A stretch of DNA of 64,000 nt from Humisphaera borealis. GTDB taxonomy: Bacteria > Planctomycetota > Phycisphaerae > Tepidisphaerales > Tepidisphaeraceae. Under the pieces are notes generated by a model that saw nothing but the letters and a program-made list of their open reading frames with translations, was not told the DNA's origin and did not search any database. The DNA lies in contig NZ_CP063458.1 of the NCBI RefSeq assembly GCF_015169395.1, positions 1,798,001 to 1,862,000 on the forward strand, in the 5' to 3' direction. This document shows positions 9,001 through 17,630 of the stretch, piece after piece. Within the stretch, counting starts at the first letter, position 1. Each line of letters begins with the position of its first letter. A program made the position numbers and the translations under genes.

Positions 9001-10809
9001 GAATGCTGGGACCGCGCCCTCGCCCAGGGCGAACAGCACGGCTACCGCAACGCCCAGACCACCGTCATCGCACCCACCGGCACCATCGGCCTGCTGATGG
9101 ACTGCGATACCACCGGCGTCGAGCCCGACTTTGCACTGGTCAAGTTCAAGAAGCTCGCCGGCGGCGGGTACTTCAAGATCGCCAACCAGTCGCTCCAGCC
9201 GGCCCTCAAGAACCTCGGCTACTCGGCCGAGCAGGTGCACGCGATCATCCAGTACGTCATGGGCACGCTCAACCTGGAAGATTCGCCGCACATCAACGCC
9301 GACGCCCTGCTGTCGCTCGGCTTCACCCGCGACGAGCTGGCCAAGATCGAATCGGCCCTCCCCGCCACGTTCGAACTCAGCTTCGCGTTCAGCCCGTGGA
9401 CGCTCGGCGCCGACGTCATGAAGCGGCTCGGCGTGTCCGAAGCCGAATGGCAGAAGCCCAACTTCAACCTCCTGCGGAAGCTCGGCTTCAGCAAGCGGCA
9501 GATCAACGAGGCCAACGACGTCATCTGCGGCCGCGGCACCGTCGAAGGCGCACCCCACCTGCGAGCCGAGCACCTGCCGGTGTTCGATTGCGCCAACAAG
9601 TGCGGCAAGACCGGCGAGCGGTTCATCCCCGCCGAAGGCCACATCCGCATGATGGCCGCCGCCCAGCCGTTCATCAGCGGCGCGATCAGCAAGACCATCA
9701 ACCTGCCCAACGAAGCGACGATCGACGAGATCAAGCAGGCGTACAAGCTGAGCTGGGAACTGGGCCTCAAGGCCAACGCCCTCTACCGCGACGGCAGCAA
9801 GCTCTCCCAGCCGCTCAACAACAAGAGCGACGAGCAGATCGACGACGAAGAGAGCGAAGAGAACGTGCAGGCTGCGAAGGACGAGGTGGCAAAAGACGTC
9901 GCCCACGCCGCCAAGGTCGCGTCGGCCGATCCATCCTCCATCCTCAGTCCTCAATCGTCGATCCGTGCCGACAACATCTCCGCCGCGATCGAGCACACCC
10001 GCGTCATCGAGAAGATCGTCGAACGCATCGTCGAGCGTCCCCTGCGTCGCCGCCTGCCGGATACGCGCAACGCGCTCACGCACAAGTTCGACGTCGCCGG
10101 CCACGAAGGTTACATCACCTGCGGTCTGTACGAAGACGGCCAGCCCGGCGAAGTCTTCATCACCATGGCCAAGGAAGGCAGCACGATCGGCGGCCTGATG
10201 GACACCATCGCCACTCTGGTGAGCGTGAGCCTGCAGTACGGCGTGCCGGTGGAAAGCCTGGTCCGCAAGTTCGAGCACGTGCGGTTCGAGCCCAGCGGCA
10301 TGACCCGCAACCAGGAGATCCCGTTCGCCAAGAGCCTGGTGGATTACATCTTCCGCTGGCTGGCGATGGAGTTCGTCCCCGGCTACCGCGCCCAGAACGC
10401 CCCCCGGCGTCCCGAGCGCACGCCCGTCGCCGGCACCACGCCCGCCCCGGTCGTGACGCCGGTGATCTCGATCGCCGAGCCCGCACCCGCGGCGCTCACG
10501 TCCGAGACGCCCGACGTAGGGGCACACGGCGGTGTGCCCGCCCCCGCGAAGAAATCCAACGGCCACCACAGCCGCCTGGAACCCGACACCGCCCGCCCGT
10601 TCGCCTACGGCGAAGAAAAGCCCACCCCCGCCCCCGAGCCCAGCACCGGCGTGAACCTCCGACTGGCCGTCGTCGCCGACCCGCTAAGCGCCCAGGGCAG
10701 CAACATGCAAGCCGACGCCCCGGCCTGCGATGTCTGCGGGAGCATCACGGTGAGAAGCGGGACTTGCTACAAGTGTCTGAATTGTGGGAACTCGATGGGA
10801 TGCTCGTAA
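6022..10809 (+). CDS. nrdJ: Adenosylcobalamin-dependent ribonucleotide reductase with intein
   Basis: A class II ribonucleoside reductase precursor of 1595 residues, converting ribonucleotides to deoxyribonucleotides with adenosylcobalamin as radical source. Conserved stretches include APNSPQWFNTGLN, HACFIQSV (Cys183, the first redox cysteine), GSGTGSNFSK, DDTACNLASLNVL (Cys815, its partner), ATVIAPTGTI-like TVIAPTGTIG, and a C-terminal zinc-type CDVCGS...CYKCLNCG tail. An intein of 395 residues (409-803) interrupts the active-site motif, leaving Asn407-Pro408 before it and Cys804-Ser-Glu806 after it; the mature enzyme is then ~1200 residues. The ATG at 6022 follows AAAGGA. A low-complexity run SSILSPQSSI near residue 1310 looks like captured intergenic sequence. 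Confidence 0.95.
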   Translation: MKITRRFTKAGQDVFSTVNYDKRTSRIANPDGKVVFEMNDAEIPSQWSQLATDIMVSKYFRKAGVPQLDENGQQKRDEAGNLIFGPEKSAKQVIHRLAGCWRMWGETHGYFDSTEDAQAFYDELSYMLLNQMCAPNSPQWFNTGLNYAYNITGPAQGHFYCDPKSGELTRGADAYTHPQPHACFIQSVADDLVNEGGIMDLWTREARLFKYGSGTGSNFSKVRGENERLSGGGKSSGLMSFLKIGDRAAGAIKSGGTTRRAAKMVCLDLDHPDVEDFVNWKVREELKVAALAEGIKHLSPEQQATAKKLGLKLDYDFNGEAYMTVSGQNSNNSVRIPNSFFEALEADGDWKLYRRTDAKLHKTIKARDLWEQISYAAWRCADPGVQYDTTINQWHTCPNSGRINASNPCVTGDTRVLTPGGIWRRIDQMIHLPARVVTNLDGQEIHVTEGAFPTGTKDVFELATAGGYKVKLTADHKIYTRRRGWVAARDLTPQDEVKLPNKPAAVQEIGEPQDARFFQMLGFFMSEANGDLTRLHLDAAVPDVALRDSFAQYVAETWGEKLDASDRIFVGDVAENGVDSSADLAAGGGTATATLTNRRLVGRLQSFVRTDTPARRLSDEAFTAGLAAQKHLLRALFTADGEIVNNTVELTSASREFLEDVQMLLLGFGVQSAIASHSALDNRGVLPASRDLTGPSSGDAAIGSGKAGNGASAPQRHGLRIDAGSLRNFGKYVGLLPGRKLQQLAEAMPFALSRGGDVGSQYGANAGNWDRVATVSPLGRQQVFDLTEPVTSSFVANGITVHNCSEYMFLDDTACNLASLNVLTFFDAESKSFDIDAYRHGIRLWTVVLEISVLMASFPSEEIATRSYKFRTLGLGYANLGAMLMQAGIGYDSSKGRGICAALTSILTGESYATSAEMAKEHGPFPGYAENKEPMLRVIRNHRRAAYNVNSDSQGRATAGGYENLQIQPVGIDSNQFAETDPLASSTLLKVARECWDRALAQGEQHGYRNAQTTVIAPTGTIGLLMDCDTTGVEPDFALVKFKKLAGGGYFKIANQSLQPALKNLGYSAEQVHAIIQYVMGTLNLEDSPHINADALLSLGFTRDELAKIESALPATFELSFAFSPWTLGADVMKRLGVSEAEWQKPNFNLLRKLGFSKRQINEANDVICGRGTVEGAPHLRAEHLPVFDCANKCGKTGERFIPAEGHIRMMAAAQPFISGAISKTINLPNEATIDEIKQAYKLSWELGLKANALYRDGSKLSQPLNNKSDEQIDDEESEENVQAAKDEVAKDVAHAAKVASADPSSILSPQSSIRADNISAAIEHTRVIEKIVERIVERPLRRRLPDTRNALTHKFDVAGHEGYITCGLYEDGQPGEVFITMAKEGSTIGGLMDTIATLVSVSLQYGVPVESLVRKFEHVRFEPSGMTRNQEIPFAKSLVDYIFRWLAMEFVPGYRAQNAPRRPERTPVAGTTPAPVVTPVISIAEPAPAALTSETPDVGAHGGVPAPAKKSNGHHSRLEPDTARPFAYGEEKPTPAPEPSTGVNLRLAVVADPLSAQGSNMQADAPACDVCGSITVRSGTCYKCLNCGNSMGCS
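7246..8430 (+). other. Intein in NrdJ with DOD-type endonuclease remnant
   Basis: In-frame protein-splicing element of 395 residues. The N-terminal block begins CVTGDTRVLTPGG (Cys1), block B is LTADHKIYTR, and the C-terminus is VANGITVHN followed by Cys+1, the standard splicing residues (Cys1, His-Asn, Cys+1). The middle contains two LAGLIDADG-like stretches, QMLGFFMSEANGD (about residue 519) and LLRALFTADGE (about 631). The first is poorly conserved, so nicking activity may be lost. A stretch at about 8045-8165 looks like foreign low-complexity insertion. The +1 cysteine is the catalytic thiyl-radical cysteine, so the unspliced protein cannot be active. Confidence 0.93.
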
Positions 10810-10918
10810 ACTTCCGGTGAACAATCTGTTAGCCATCGGCCGGGCGCAAATCGCGCCCGGCCGACGTCGTTTTACAAAGACACGCAGACAGGATCTTTAG
10901 GCAAAGGGGTCATAAAAG

Positions 10919-12538
10919 ATGGTAGATATAACGTTGCCTAGTCGCGATGGTACGATCGGAACCGAGAGGCTCAACAATGTTCAATCCGTCGTCATTGTCG
11001 GCGCAAATGGCGCTGGAAAGAGTCGTCTCGGCTATTGGATTGAGCATAATAATGAATGCCCGACGCATCGAGTGAGCGCCCAGCGTTCATTGGCCTTCAA
11101 AGATGAAGTTACGCCTGTGCCTTTCGATTCAGCTCAAAAGAATCTCTTTTACGGGGGTGGTGCTCTCTCAGTCTACGCCGTGAGTAATGACCGAAGCTTC
11201 CGTTGGGGTGGAAATTCAGACAAGGCGATGAGCCACCTGCTCGATGACTACAATCCTCTCTTATCACTACTTTTTGCTTATAATCACCGTCGCAACCACC
11301 TATATGTTCAGAGAACGCGTGTTGAAAGGTCCTTCATCGAACCTGAAGAGTCAAAGCTGGAAACAGTTGTTCGGATCTGGCAATCAGTAATGTCACACCG
11401 CGAATTGCTGGTGTTGGATGACAAGCTGAAGGCCCGCGCGCCGCACGGGTCTGAGTACGCGGCTAGCGACCTGAGCGACGGCGAGCGTGTCGCCTTCTAT
11501 CTGATCGGGGAGGTGCTCATAGCACCCGACAACGCGATTGTGATCATCGATGAACCTGAAATCCACCTTCACCACGCAATACAAGCTCGACTTTGGGATG
11601 AGATTGAGGGCGCGCGCCCTGATTGCCTTCTCGTCTACATCACGCATGACTTAGATTTCGCGACCTCGCGGAAGATGGCTACGAAGATAATCGCCAGATC
11701 GTTTGATGGTACCGCGTGGAAGTGGGATCTTGTTCCGAATGCATCGCCACTTCCAGAATCTGTTCTTCTTGAAGTTCTTGGCAGCCGCCGAACCACGGTC
11801 TTTGTGGAGGGCGACGCTGACAGTATCGACCTGACGCTGCTCTCGCTTGTCTTTCCAGAGTACCTCATCATCCCGCGTGGTGGTTGCGAGAAGGTGATCG
11901 AAACAACAAAGGGCCTTCGAGAATCGTCAGGTCACCACAACCTTAAACCGTTTGGCCTCATCGATAGAGACTATCGCACAAACAAGGAACTGAGTTGCTT
12001 GACGAAACATGGCGTCTATGCGGCCGAAGTTTCCGAGATTGAGAATCTCCTCTGCGTGGATGAAGTCCTAGAATTGGTCGCGGCGCACCTGAGGTTAGAC
12101 GTTGCCGCGACAGTCCAGCGAGTACATGAATTTGTACTTGGACAGCTAGAACGTGAAATCGAGCAGCAAGCCATCAACCGCACGCAGAAGGAATTGACAT
12201 TCCGTTTGGCGGGATTTGGTGTAAAAGCGAGGTCGAAGACGGAATTGCAGAATCTAATGGCGGCGTTCACTTCTGCAATTGATGTCGATGAGATATACGC
12301 GGAAAATCAGAAACTCTTCCGTAAAGTCGTTGATACCGCGGATTTCCCTCAAGCCCTCAAACTTTACAATCGGAAGAGTCTCGCATCGCGCATCTCCGCA
12401 GTCTTCGACTTGAGGGACGGCGGTTACCCCGAGTTGGTAATCCGACTTCTCAAGGATCCGAGAGGGGGAAAGATGGCGGCTGCACTACGAAAGTATTTGC
12501 CGAGCTTCGCTTCGGCGGATGGCGTATCCGATGGCTGA
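10919..12538 (+). CDS. AAA ATPase with DUF4435/TOPRIM-like domain; candidate defence protein
   Basis: A 539-residue protein. The N-terminal ABC-type ATPase domain has Walker A GANGAGKS (28-35), signature LSDGER (185-190) and Walker B VIIDEPEIHLH (about 208-218). The C-terminal half begins VFVEGDADS (about 295) and contains LIDRDY (about 347), the acidic VEG...DxD pattern of the DUF4435 / OLD-like TOPRIM fold. Such ATPase-TOPRIM fusions are found among antiphage and overcoming-lysogenisation-defect proteins, so a single-gene defence role is plausible (inference). Codon use and base composition are clearly more AT-rich than the neighbours, which suggests transfer. AAAGGGG lies ~10 bases upstream of the ATG. 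The gene ends before a strong bidirectional hairpin. Confidence 0.75.
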   Translation: MVDITLPSRDGTIGTERLNNVQSVVIVGANGAGKSRLGYWIEHNNECPTHRVSAQRSLAFKDEVTPVPFDSAQKNLFYGGGALSVYAVSNDRSFRWGGNSDKAMSHLLDDYNPLLSLLFAYNHRRNHLYVQRTRVERSFIEPEESKLETVVRIWQSVMSHRELLVLDDKLKARAPHGSEYAASDLSDGERVAFYLIGEVLIAPDNAIVIIDEPEIHLHHAIQARLWDEIEGARPDCLLVYITHDLDFATSRKMATKIIARSFDGTAWKWDLVPNASPLPESVLLEVLGSRRTTVFVEGDADSIDLTLLSLVFPEYLIIPRGGCEKVIETTKGLRESSGHHNLKPFGLIDRDYRTNKELSCLTKHGVYAAEVSEIENLLCVDEVLELVAAHLRLDVAATVQRVHEFVLGQLEREIEQQAINRTQKELTFRLAGFGVKARSKTELQNLMAAFTSAIDVDEIYAENQKLFRKVVDTADFPQALKLYNRKSLASRISAVFDLRDGGYPELVIRLLKDPRGGKMAAALRKYLPSFASADGVSDG

Positions 12539-12601
12539 CCACGGATCGACTCCTCGACAAAGAAAAGGACCGGAAAAGGGGGCATCACTCGTTGTTTGTA
12601 G

Positions 12602-12619
12602 GGTGGGGTTCACCCCACC
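12602..12619. repeat. short perfect palindrome
   Basis: GGTGGGG-TTCA-CCCCACC, a perfect 7-bp stem between the ATPase gene and the terminator hairpin. It resembles the short intergenic palindromes elsewhere in the window. Confidence 0.45.
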
Positions 12620-12690
12620 GCATCGCGATCGACAACCGGTTGTGTGGGTTCGCCGTCGGCGTCCGAACGCGTGTAACTGGGAAGAAGAAA

Positions 12691-12720
12691 GGGGACATCA
12701 CGTGATGTCGTGATGTCCCC
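12691..12720. terminator. bidirectional terminator
   Basis: GGGGACATCACG (12691-12702) and CGTGATGTCCCC (12709-12720) form a perfect 12-bp stem with a TGATGT loop, between the convergent ATPase gene and the lipoprotein gene. An A/G-rich run precedes it and a T/C-rich run follows it, fitting termination in both directions. Confidence 0.75.
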
Positions 12721-12787
12721 TCTCTCTTCTTGGGTACAGCCAAACTGCTGCCCCCTGCCGCGCCCGATGCTGGCGCGGCACGCTTGG

Positions 12788-14575
12788 CTACTTGCTGCCG
12801 GCGGCGGGAGACGGCGGCGCGACTTTTACGTCCGTCTTGTCGCCGGCCGCGCCGGGGGACAGCTTGAGGTTCAGCGCGTCAACCGCCATGCCGGAGACCT
12901 TCACGTTCGGGTCCTTGTCGGCGTCGTCAGCGGACGACGGGACCGGCACTGTCACGAGCTTCGACGCGTTCAACTCGTGGGCCGCCCCCCCACCAGCTGG
13001 CACAGTAGCACTAAACCGGACCGCTAGCGTGACGTCCGTTGCCTCGGCAAGGGGACGTGCGATCGGGACGGCTAGCACGCCGGCGCGGGCGGCAGGTGCC
13101 GGCGCGGTCCAGACGCCATCAGCGGCGCCCGCAACCTCGATCTTGAGGTCCTTCGCGTCCTTTGGCAAAGACAGCGTGTACGCGACCGCGACGAAGCCCT
13201 GCTTCGCGTCTTTCACCGACGGGTGGAACGCCCCGGCCAGCTCCGACACCTTTATCGCCGCGGGCGGCTTCGGTGCCTCCCAGGCGGGCAGGGTCGCCGT
13301 GTAAGTCCATTCGTTGGACCACTTCACCACGGTGCTGCTGGGCGACAGGTCGATTCCCTTGCCGCGGTCGCGCGGGCCGGGGGCGTACTCGCCCTTAAGT
13401 TGTACGATCACCTCGGTGACGGCCTCGGCGGACATCGTGGCCGCATCGCCCGTCCCGCTCTTACCCATGGCGTTCAGTGCGGCCTGGGTGACACGGATCT
13501 TCCCGTCCGCCGCCTTCTTGGGGACACGAACGATCGCGGTCATCAGCCTCGACGTCGGCTGTAGGTCCCGCTGGTTTCCCCGCACTCCGGTCAGACTCGG
13601 GCGGACCCGCACTCGCACCTCGTTCGCCTTCGGGTAGCTGACGATCAGGTTCGTGTTCATCCGCTGACCTTCGAGCCGCTCGGCCAATGCCTCGAGGCTC
13701 TTGACCTCGGCGGATCCGGCGACCGGGCCGTACCCGCCCGACAGCGCCAGCGCCAAGGCGAAGCTACGGAACGAGGCGTTCAGGTCCTCGATCACCTGCG
13801 CGGTCTCGGTTGGCATCACTGATACGACCTGAATACTGTCCTTGTCCTTCCCGAACGCGACGTGGGCGACCGCGTCGTAGTCGTTCTTGGCCGTGTACCA
13901 CCCCGGCTCGGCCGTCAGCATGAACTGGACCCGATACGGCAGCCACCCTTCCTCGATAAAGTCCCCGCGGTTGGCGAACGCCTCGATATTTTGCATGTAC
14001 GCCCGGTAGCTTTGCACGAGCGACGCCCGCACGTCCGGGGGCAATGTCGGCTTGGCCCCGCTGGCAGCCAGCAATGCCAGCAGCCTGTCCTCGGCACTAC
14101 CGGGGCCCAGGGCGGCCGGAACGGCCGGGGCGGCCGGGGTCTTTTGCGCGACGGTCGACGTCGACGTCGTCGTGTTCTCCGTCACCTTCCCGCCGCTCGT
14201 GTTAAGCGTCTGGGTCTGAGTCTTGTCGATCGTCGGCCCGGCGACCGCCACTGACGCGGCGAAGCTCCGCTGGCTCAGTGCGATGGTAGCCGCCCCAATG
14301 TTTGGTTTGCTCAGTTCATCCCAAAGGGCGTCGACGTCCTTGAGCTTGCCGAAGTCGATGTTCGTCGAGTCGTCGCTCTCATCTACAATGGGGTGGAATA
14401 TGGGCTGGGAGATCGTGACCATCCCGACGCGGTTCTGCTCGTCGTCGGACAAGGCCGTTCTCGGTCCACCCTGGTCGGCAGTTGGGTAGCAACCCGCCGC
14501 ATGGCTGGCGGCTACAACGCACACGACGGCGCGCAGCAGGACCTTACGTGCGCTCGCACGGGCAAATCTACTCAT
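12788..14575 (-). CDS. Large lipoprotein of unknown function
   Basis: A 595-residue protein with a basic N-terminus, hydrophobic stretch and lipobox SHAAGC (Cys about residue 29), so it should be a lipid-anchored envelope protein. After an acidic segment there is a Ser/Thr-rich linker (about 120-150), a helical region, and a C-terminal half rich in beta-type segments. I recognise no family domain and no catalytic motif. AGGA lies five bases before the ATG at 14575. Similar lone lipoproteins are common in planctomycetes; function is unknown. It faces the ATPase gene across the terminator and is divergent from the LEPR protein at 14945. Confidence 0.7.
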   Translation of the reverse strand: MSRFARASARKVLLRAVVCVVAASHAAGCYPTADQGGPRTALSDDEQNRVGMVTISQPIFHPIVDESDDSTNIDFGKLKDVDALWDELSKPNIGAATIALSQRSFAASVAVAGPTIDKTQTQTLNTSGGKVTENTTTSTSTVAQKTPAAPAVPAALGPGSAEDRLLALLAASGAKPTLPPDVRASLVQSYRAYMQNIEAFANRGDFIEEGWLPYRVQFMLTAEPGWYTAKNDYDAVAHVAFGKDKDSIQVVSVMPTETAQVIEDLNASFRSFALALALSGGYGPVAGSAEVKSLEALAERLEGQRMNTNLIVSYPKANEVRVRVRPSLTGVRGNQRDLQPTSRLMTAIVRVPKKAADGKIRVTQAALNAMGKSGTGDAATMSAEAVTEVIVQLKGEYAPGPRDRGKGIDLSPSSTVVKWSNEWTYTATLPAWEAPKPPAAIKVSELAGAFHPSVKDAKQGFVAVAYTLSLPKDAKDLKIEVAGAADGVWTAPAPAARAGVLAVPIARPLAEATDVTLAVRFSATVPAGGGAAHELNASKLVTVPVPSSADDADKDPNVKVSGMAVDALNLKLSPGAAGDKTDVKVAPPSPAAGSK

Positions 14576-14944
14576 GATGTTCCTCGGTTAGAAACAAGAG
14601 ACTTGGAGCCACGCCCCAGCGTCGCTCCACCGAAGCCTCGACGCGAGACATGCGTCTCGCACAGCCGGAGACAATCGGTGACCAACGCATGATACACCGA
14701 CCACAGCCGATGTCGCAATAATATTTTATCCAGATTGCCCTAACGGTTCATTCTGCAAATGCCATTGCGGATGCCTACCGGTCGTTTGTAGCTTCGGGTG
14801 TAAACTCTGAACCCCACCTACGGGACCGTGAACGCCGTCGCATTCTCCTTGCATCCACCGCCATCCCGCCGGAACATACGATTGCTCGCGTAGGTGCCGC
14901 GCCGTTGATGGCGGTTTCCGTTTCTATTCCCGAGGAACCGCAAG
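14576..14944. other. divergent intergenic region
   Basis: 369 bases between two divergent exported-protein genes. It is locally AT-rich near 14,700-14,760, which would suit promoters. I see no repeat, RNA or small gene that I can support. Confidence 0.5.
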
Positions 14945-16213
14945 ATGACCCCTGAGCGTCGCGCCCATTCGTCCAGCCGAGCATCATCGAACGTCCATCG
15001 CGCGGCCTTTCGGCCGGAGACCCTGGAACCGCGCCGACTGATGGCCGGTACGCCTGTGCCCAATACCGACGTGGACGACCAGATTTCCGAAGCCCCCGCG
15101 GTTTCGGTGGGTGTGGCGCGGTATGGCAGCATCAGCACCGCCGGGCTGTCCGGCGGGCTGGTCGCGGGGCGCGACGTGGACATGTACAAGATCAGCGTGG
15201 TCGCCGGTCAGCGGCTGCGGTTCGACATCGACCGCACCAGCACCAGCGCGCTGGATTCCTACCTGCGGCTGTTCAACGCCGCCGGCACGCAACTTGCCGC
15301 CAGCGACAACGCCGCCGCCCCCGGCGAAACCCTCGCGAAGGACGCCTACCTCGAATACACGTTCGCGACCGCCGGCACCTATTACTTCGGCGTGTCGGGC
15401 GCGGCGAACAAGGCCTACAGCGCCACCGCCGGCACCGGCGACGTCACCGGCAGCACCGGGGCGTACGGCTGCGTCGTCGTCGACAGCACCCCGCTGTACC
15501 TTCAGACCGGGACCGATCCCACGTTCCAGCAGGTGCTGGCCAGCGGCAATCTGCCGGTCGGGGAGGACTCGACCACCGGCGTGACCGGATCAAAGATCGA
15601 CGTCACCAATCGCCTGGTGGAACTGACGACATCGGCCAAACGGCCGATCGCGCAGGCGATCCGCATCCACACCCTGGGGAACAGTTCCATCCTCCGCGCC
15701 AACTTCTCGAAGTGGTCGCGCTGGTATCAGGAAGACGGCAGCACGCAGGTGTTCCGGCTGTTCAAGGGGGAGACGAATGTCCGCAACACCCGCGAACTGG
15801 CGGCCCGCATCGAAGCGTTCAGCACCCTGCGCTGGCAGAAAGGCGCGTGGCACCAGTGGAGCGGCACCTACACGATCATCAAGCCGATCGGCACGTCGAT
15901 CTTCCAGGTGAAGAACGATGTCAACGACTGGGCGGTCAGCCTCAACATGAGCGCCAACGGCGACATCGTCCTCAACCACCGCCGGGGGGTCGACAAGGTG
16001 ATCGCGACCAACATGGTGGGCAAGCCGTTCCACGTCCGCATTCGGGACGACGGGCTGAACTACGAGGTTTACCTGAACGGCGTCAACGTCGGCACGGGCT
16101 CTTACGAGCGGCCGACCGGGTACACCTCGTTCCGGTGGGGTATGTACATGGGCGCCAGCGCCGTTACCCAGGACGCGATGGTGTTCGTGTCCGGGGCGAC
16201 GGTGGATGCGTAA
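14945..16213 (+). CDS. LEPR-motif surface protein with PPC-like domain
   Basis: A 422-residue protein. The N-terminus is basic and carries TLEPRRLMAG (about residues 26-35), the LEPR-type motif found at the N-terminus of many planctomycete secreted proteins. A PPC-like (pre-peptidase C-terminal) beta domain follows at about 40-150, with DVDMYKISVVAGQ, LRLFNAAG and GTYYFGVSG. The C-terminal half (about 200-420) is a beta-rich region with tryptophans and LNHRRG, possibly a concanavalin-like polysaccharide lyase or binding fold. I cannot assign catalytic residues. GAGGA lies eight bases before the ATG. Probably a cell-surface or secreted carbohydrate-related protein. Confidence 0.7.
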   Translation: MTPERRAHSSSRASSNVHRAAFRPETLEPRRLMAGTPVPNTDVDDQISEAPAVSVGVARYGSISTAGLSGGLVAGRDVDMYKISVVAGQRLRFDIDRTSTSALDSYLRLFNAAGTQLAASDNAAAPGETLAKDAYLEYTFATAGTYYFGVSGAANKAYSATAGTGDVTGSTGAYGCVVVDSTPLYLQTGTDPTFQQVLASGNLPVGEDSTTGVTGSKIDVTNRLVELTTSAKRPIAQAIRIHTLGNSSILRANFSKWSRWYQEDGSTQVFRLFKGETNVRNTRELAARIEAFSTLRWQKGAWHQWSGTYTIIKPIGTSIFQVKNDVNDWAVSLNMSANGDIVLNHRRGVDKVIATNMVGKPFHVRIRDDGLNYEVYLNGVNVGTGSYERPTGYTSFRWGMYMGASAVTQDAMVFVSGATVDA

Positions 16214-16276
16214 GGCGGGTGGATCGGCAAGAATCCCTGTTGGCTCAATAACCCGGCTCCCAAACCAACCCCAAGA

Positions 16277-16954
16277 ATGAACCAGGCCCTCATCAGCCGC
16301 AGAGCATTCGCGTTTTACTCGATCGGCCTGCTGGCGTGGAACCGCCTGGCCGGGGTCTGTGCGGCAAGCGTCGTCCCCGGAACGATGCCGAAAGAGTGGC
16401 CGGCCAACGCCGCGAAACATCAGGTCGTCATCCGCCGGGATGCCAAGGGCAAGGAGCAGGCCGCCGCGATCGCCGCCGCCGAGGCGGCCCGGCCGTCTGC
16501 CGAGACGCTTCGCCAAGCTGCCGAAGCCGGCGACCGCAACGACGCGCCCGGCCTGGCCAATCCGAAAGAGGCCAAGGCCGACGACAAGGCATGGTGGTAC
16601 AGGGAGCAGCTCGGCATCCGTATTCCCTGTGCGATCACCGGTGACGCCGTCACCTACTACTCGGAACTGGTGGAGAAGTACGGCAAGCAGGTTGTGAAGC
16701 GCTACACCGAGCCGAACAGTCGAGTCGAGTACCACGCGAGCGTTAAGTTTCACAAGCAGTTCAAGCTCGCGGACAAGACCTTCAATGAAGTCCATGTGGT
16801 CACGATGAAACTCACCTTCGATCAGAACTTCGCTGCGACCACGACCGAGGGGATGCACTTCGAGAAAGAGCGGTTGGTCGTCCTGGATGCCACCGGCCGA
16901 GTGCTCCACATCGCCGGCGACGGACCGACCGAGACAGCCATCCTCGCGATGTGA
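16277..16954 (+). CDS. Exported protein of unknown function
   Basis: A 225-residue protein with an N-terminal arginine pair and hydrophobic segment (FAFYSIGLLAW...AGVCAAS) consistent with a signal peptide. An Ala/Glu-rich middle (about 55-100) is followed by a compact C-terminal region with aromatic and charged residues. No known domain is recognised. It lies 63 bases after the LEPR-motif gene on the same strand and may be co-transcribed with it. The start has no strong ribosome site. Confidence 0.6.
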   Translation: MNQALISRRAFAFYSIGLLAWNRLAGVCAASVVPGTMPKEWPANAAKHQVVIRRDAKGKEQAAAIAAAEAARPSAETLRQAAEAGDRNDAPGLANPKEAKADDKAWWYREQLGIRIPCAITGDAVTYYSELVEKYGKQVVKRYTEPNSRVEYHASVKFHKQFKLADKTFNEVHVVTMKLTFDQNFAATTTEGMHFEKERLVVLDATGRVLHIAGDGPTETAILAM

Positions 16955-16976
16955 ACAACAACGCCAGGCAGGTGGC

Positions 16977-17058
16977 ATGCCCGATGAGTTGATCGAGGCG
17001 ATCGCGCTCGCCCGTCAGCGGCACGGCCTGCACCGGTGGGCGTGGGTCGTCATGCCCG
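16977..17058 (+). pseudogene. possible remnant of a REP-associated tyrosine transposase
   Basis: The frame from 16977 reads MPDELIEAIALARQRHG and then LHRWAWVVMP. This resembles the segment just before the HUH motif (MPxHxH) of Y1/REP-associated transposases. The sequence diverges exactly where the HxH should follow, into a repeat-like GGTGGCACGCC, so nothing functional remains. The placement beside a REP-like repeat nest supports the reading, but the match is short. Confidence 0.35.
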
Positions 17059-17443
17059 CCGGTGGCACGCCGCGTCCTCGCTGGGTACCTTCAGACGCCA
17101 GCGTCATTTCTCGTCCCGAAGGGGATCGGGTACGGCCGGCGTTTTTAAACGCCGTACTGGCGGGAGGCAGGTGAGCGATGACCCGCTACTGGGGCGCAAG
17201 GCGGATTTTCCTTGCTCACGCATGCCAGAACCGTACAATACACTAACATGTTATTCTGGTGAGGGCTCGTCGGCGGCGCGGTGTCGCTGGGGTTCGAAGC
17301 TGGAAGTGCGCTCGTTATGAGGACCGCTGGCCGCGTAACGCCGGCGACAGATTCCTGAGGGTGCGGCCGAGGGTTGCCTTGGGGCCGCGGTTTTTGCTGC
17401 GCGACGTGCGCGCGGCTGGGCCGTGCTGTCGGCCGCGCTTTGC

Positions 17444-17630
17444 GCACGGGTCTGCGGGGTACCGCCGACCCGTGGCACCGAGTGGTCTTGGGTTCGTTCG
17501 GCGTGGCCATCTCGGGTTCGTTCGGCAGTCCGGCACGACCCGGTGCCACGGCGTCGCCGGTACTCCGGAGACCCGTGCTGTCGGCGGCGTGTTACGCACG
17601 GGTCTGCGGAGTACCGCCGACCCGTGGCAC
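17444..17630. repeat. three REP-like palindromes in alternating orientation
   Basis: Forward copy at 17,444-17,478, reverse copy at 17,542-17,578 and forward copy at 17,596-17,630. Each has the ACGGGTC ... GACCCGT stem, a GCGGAGTACCGC-like inner stem and a GGCAC tail. They match the pair at 4383-4477. Confidence 0.75.

Noticed and set aside
8107-10569. Very long open frame on the minus strand opposite nrdJ (and a similar one at 5953-7629)
   Set aside because: It is a shadow of the high-GC nrdJ codon pattern. Its composition is Gly/Val/Asp-rich without motifs, and the plus-strand frame is a certain gene.
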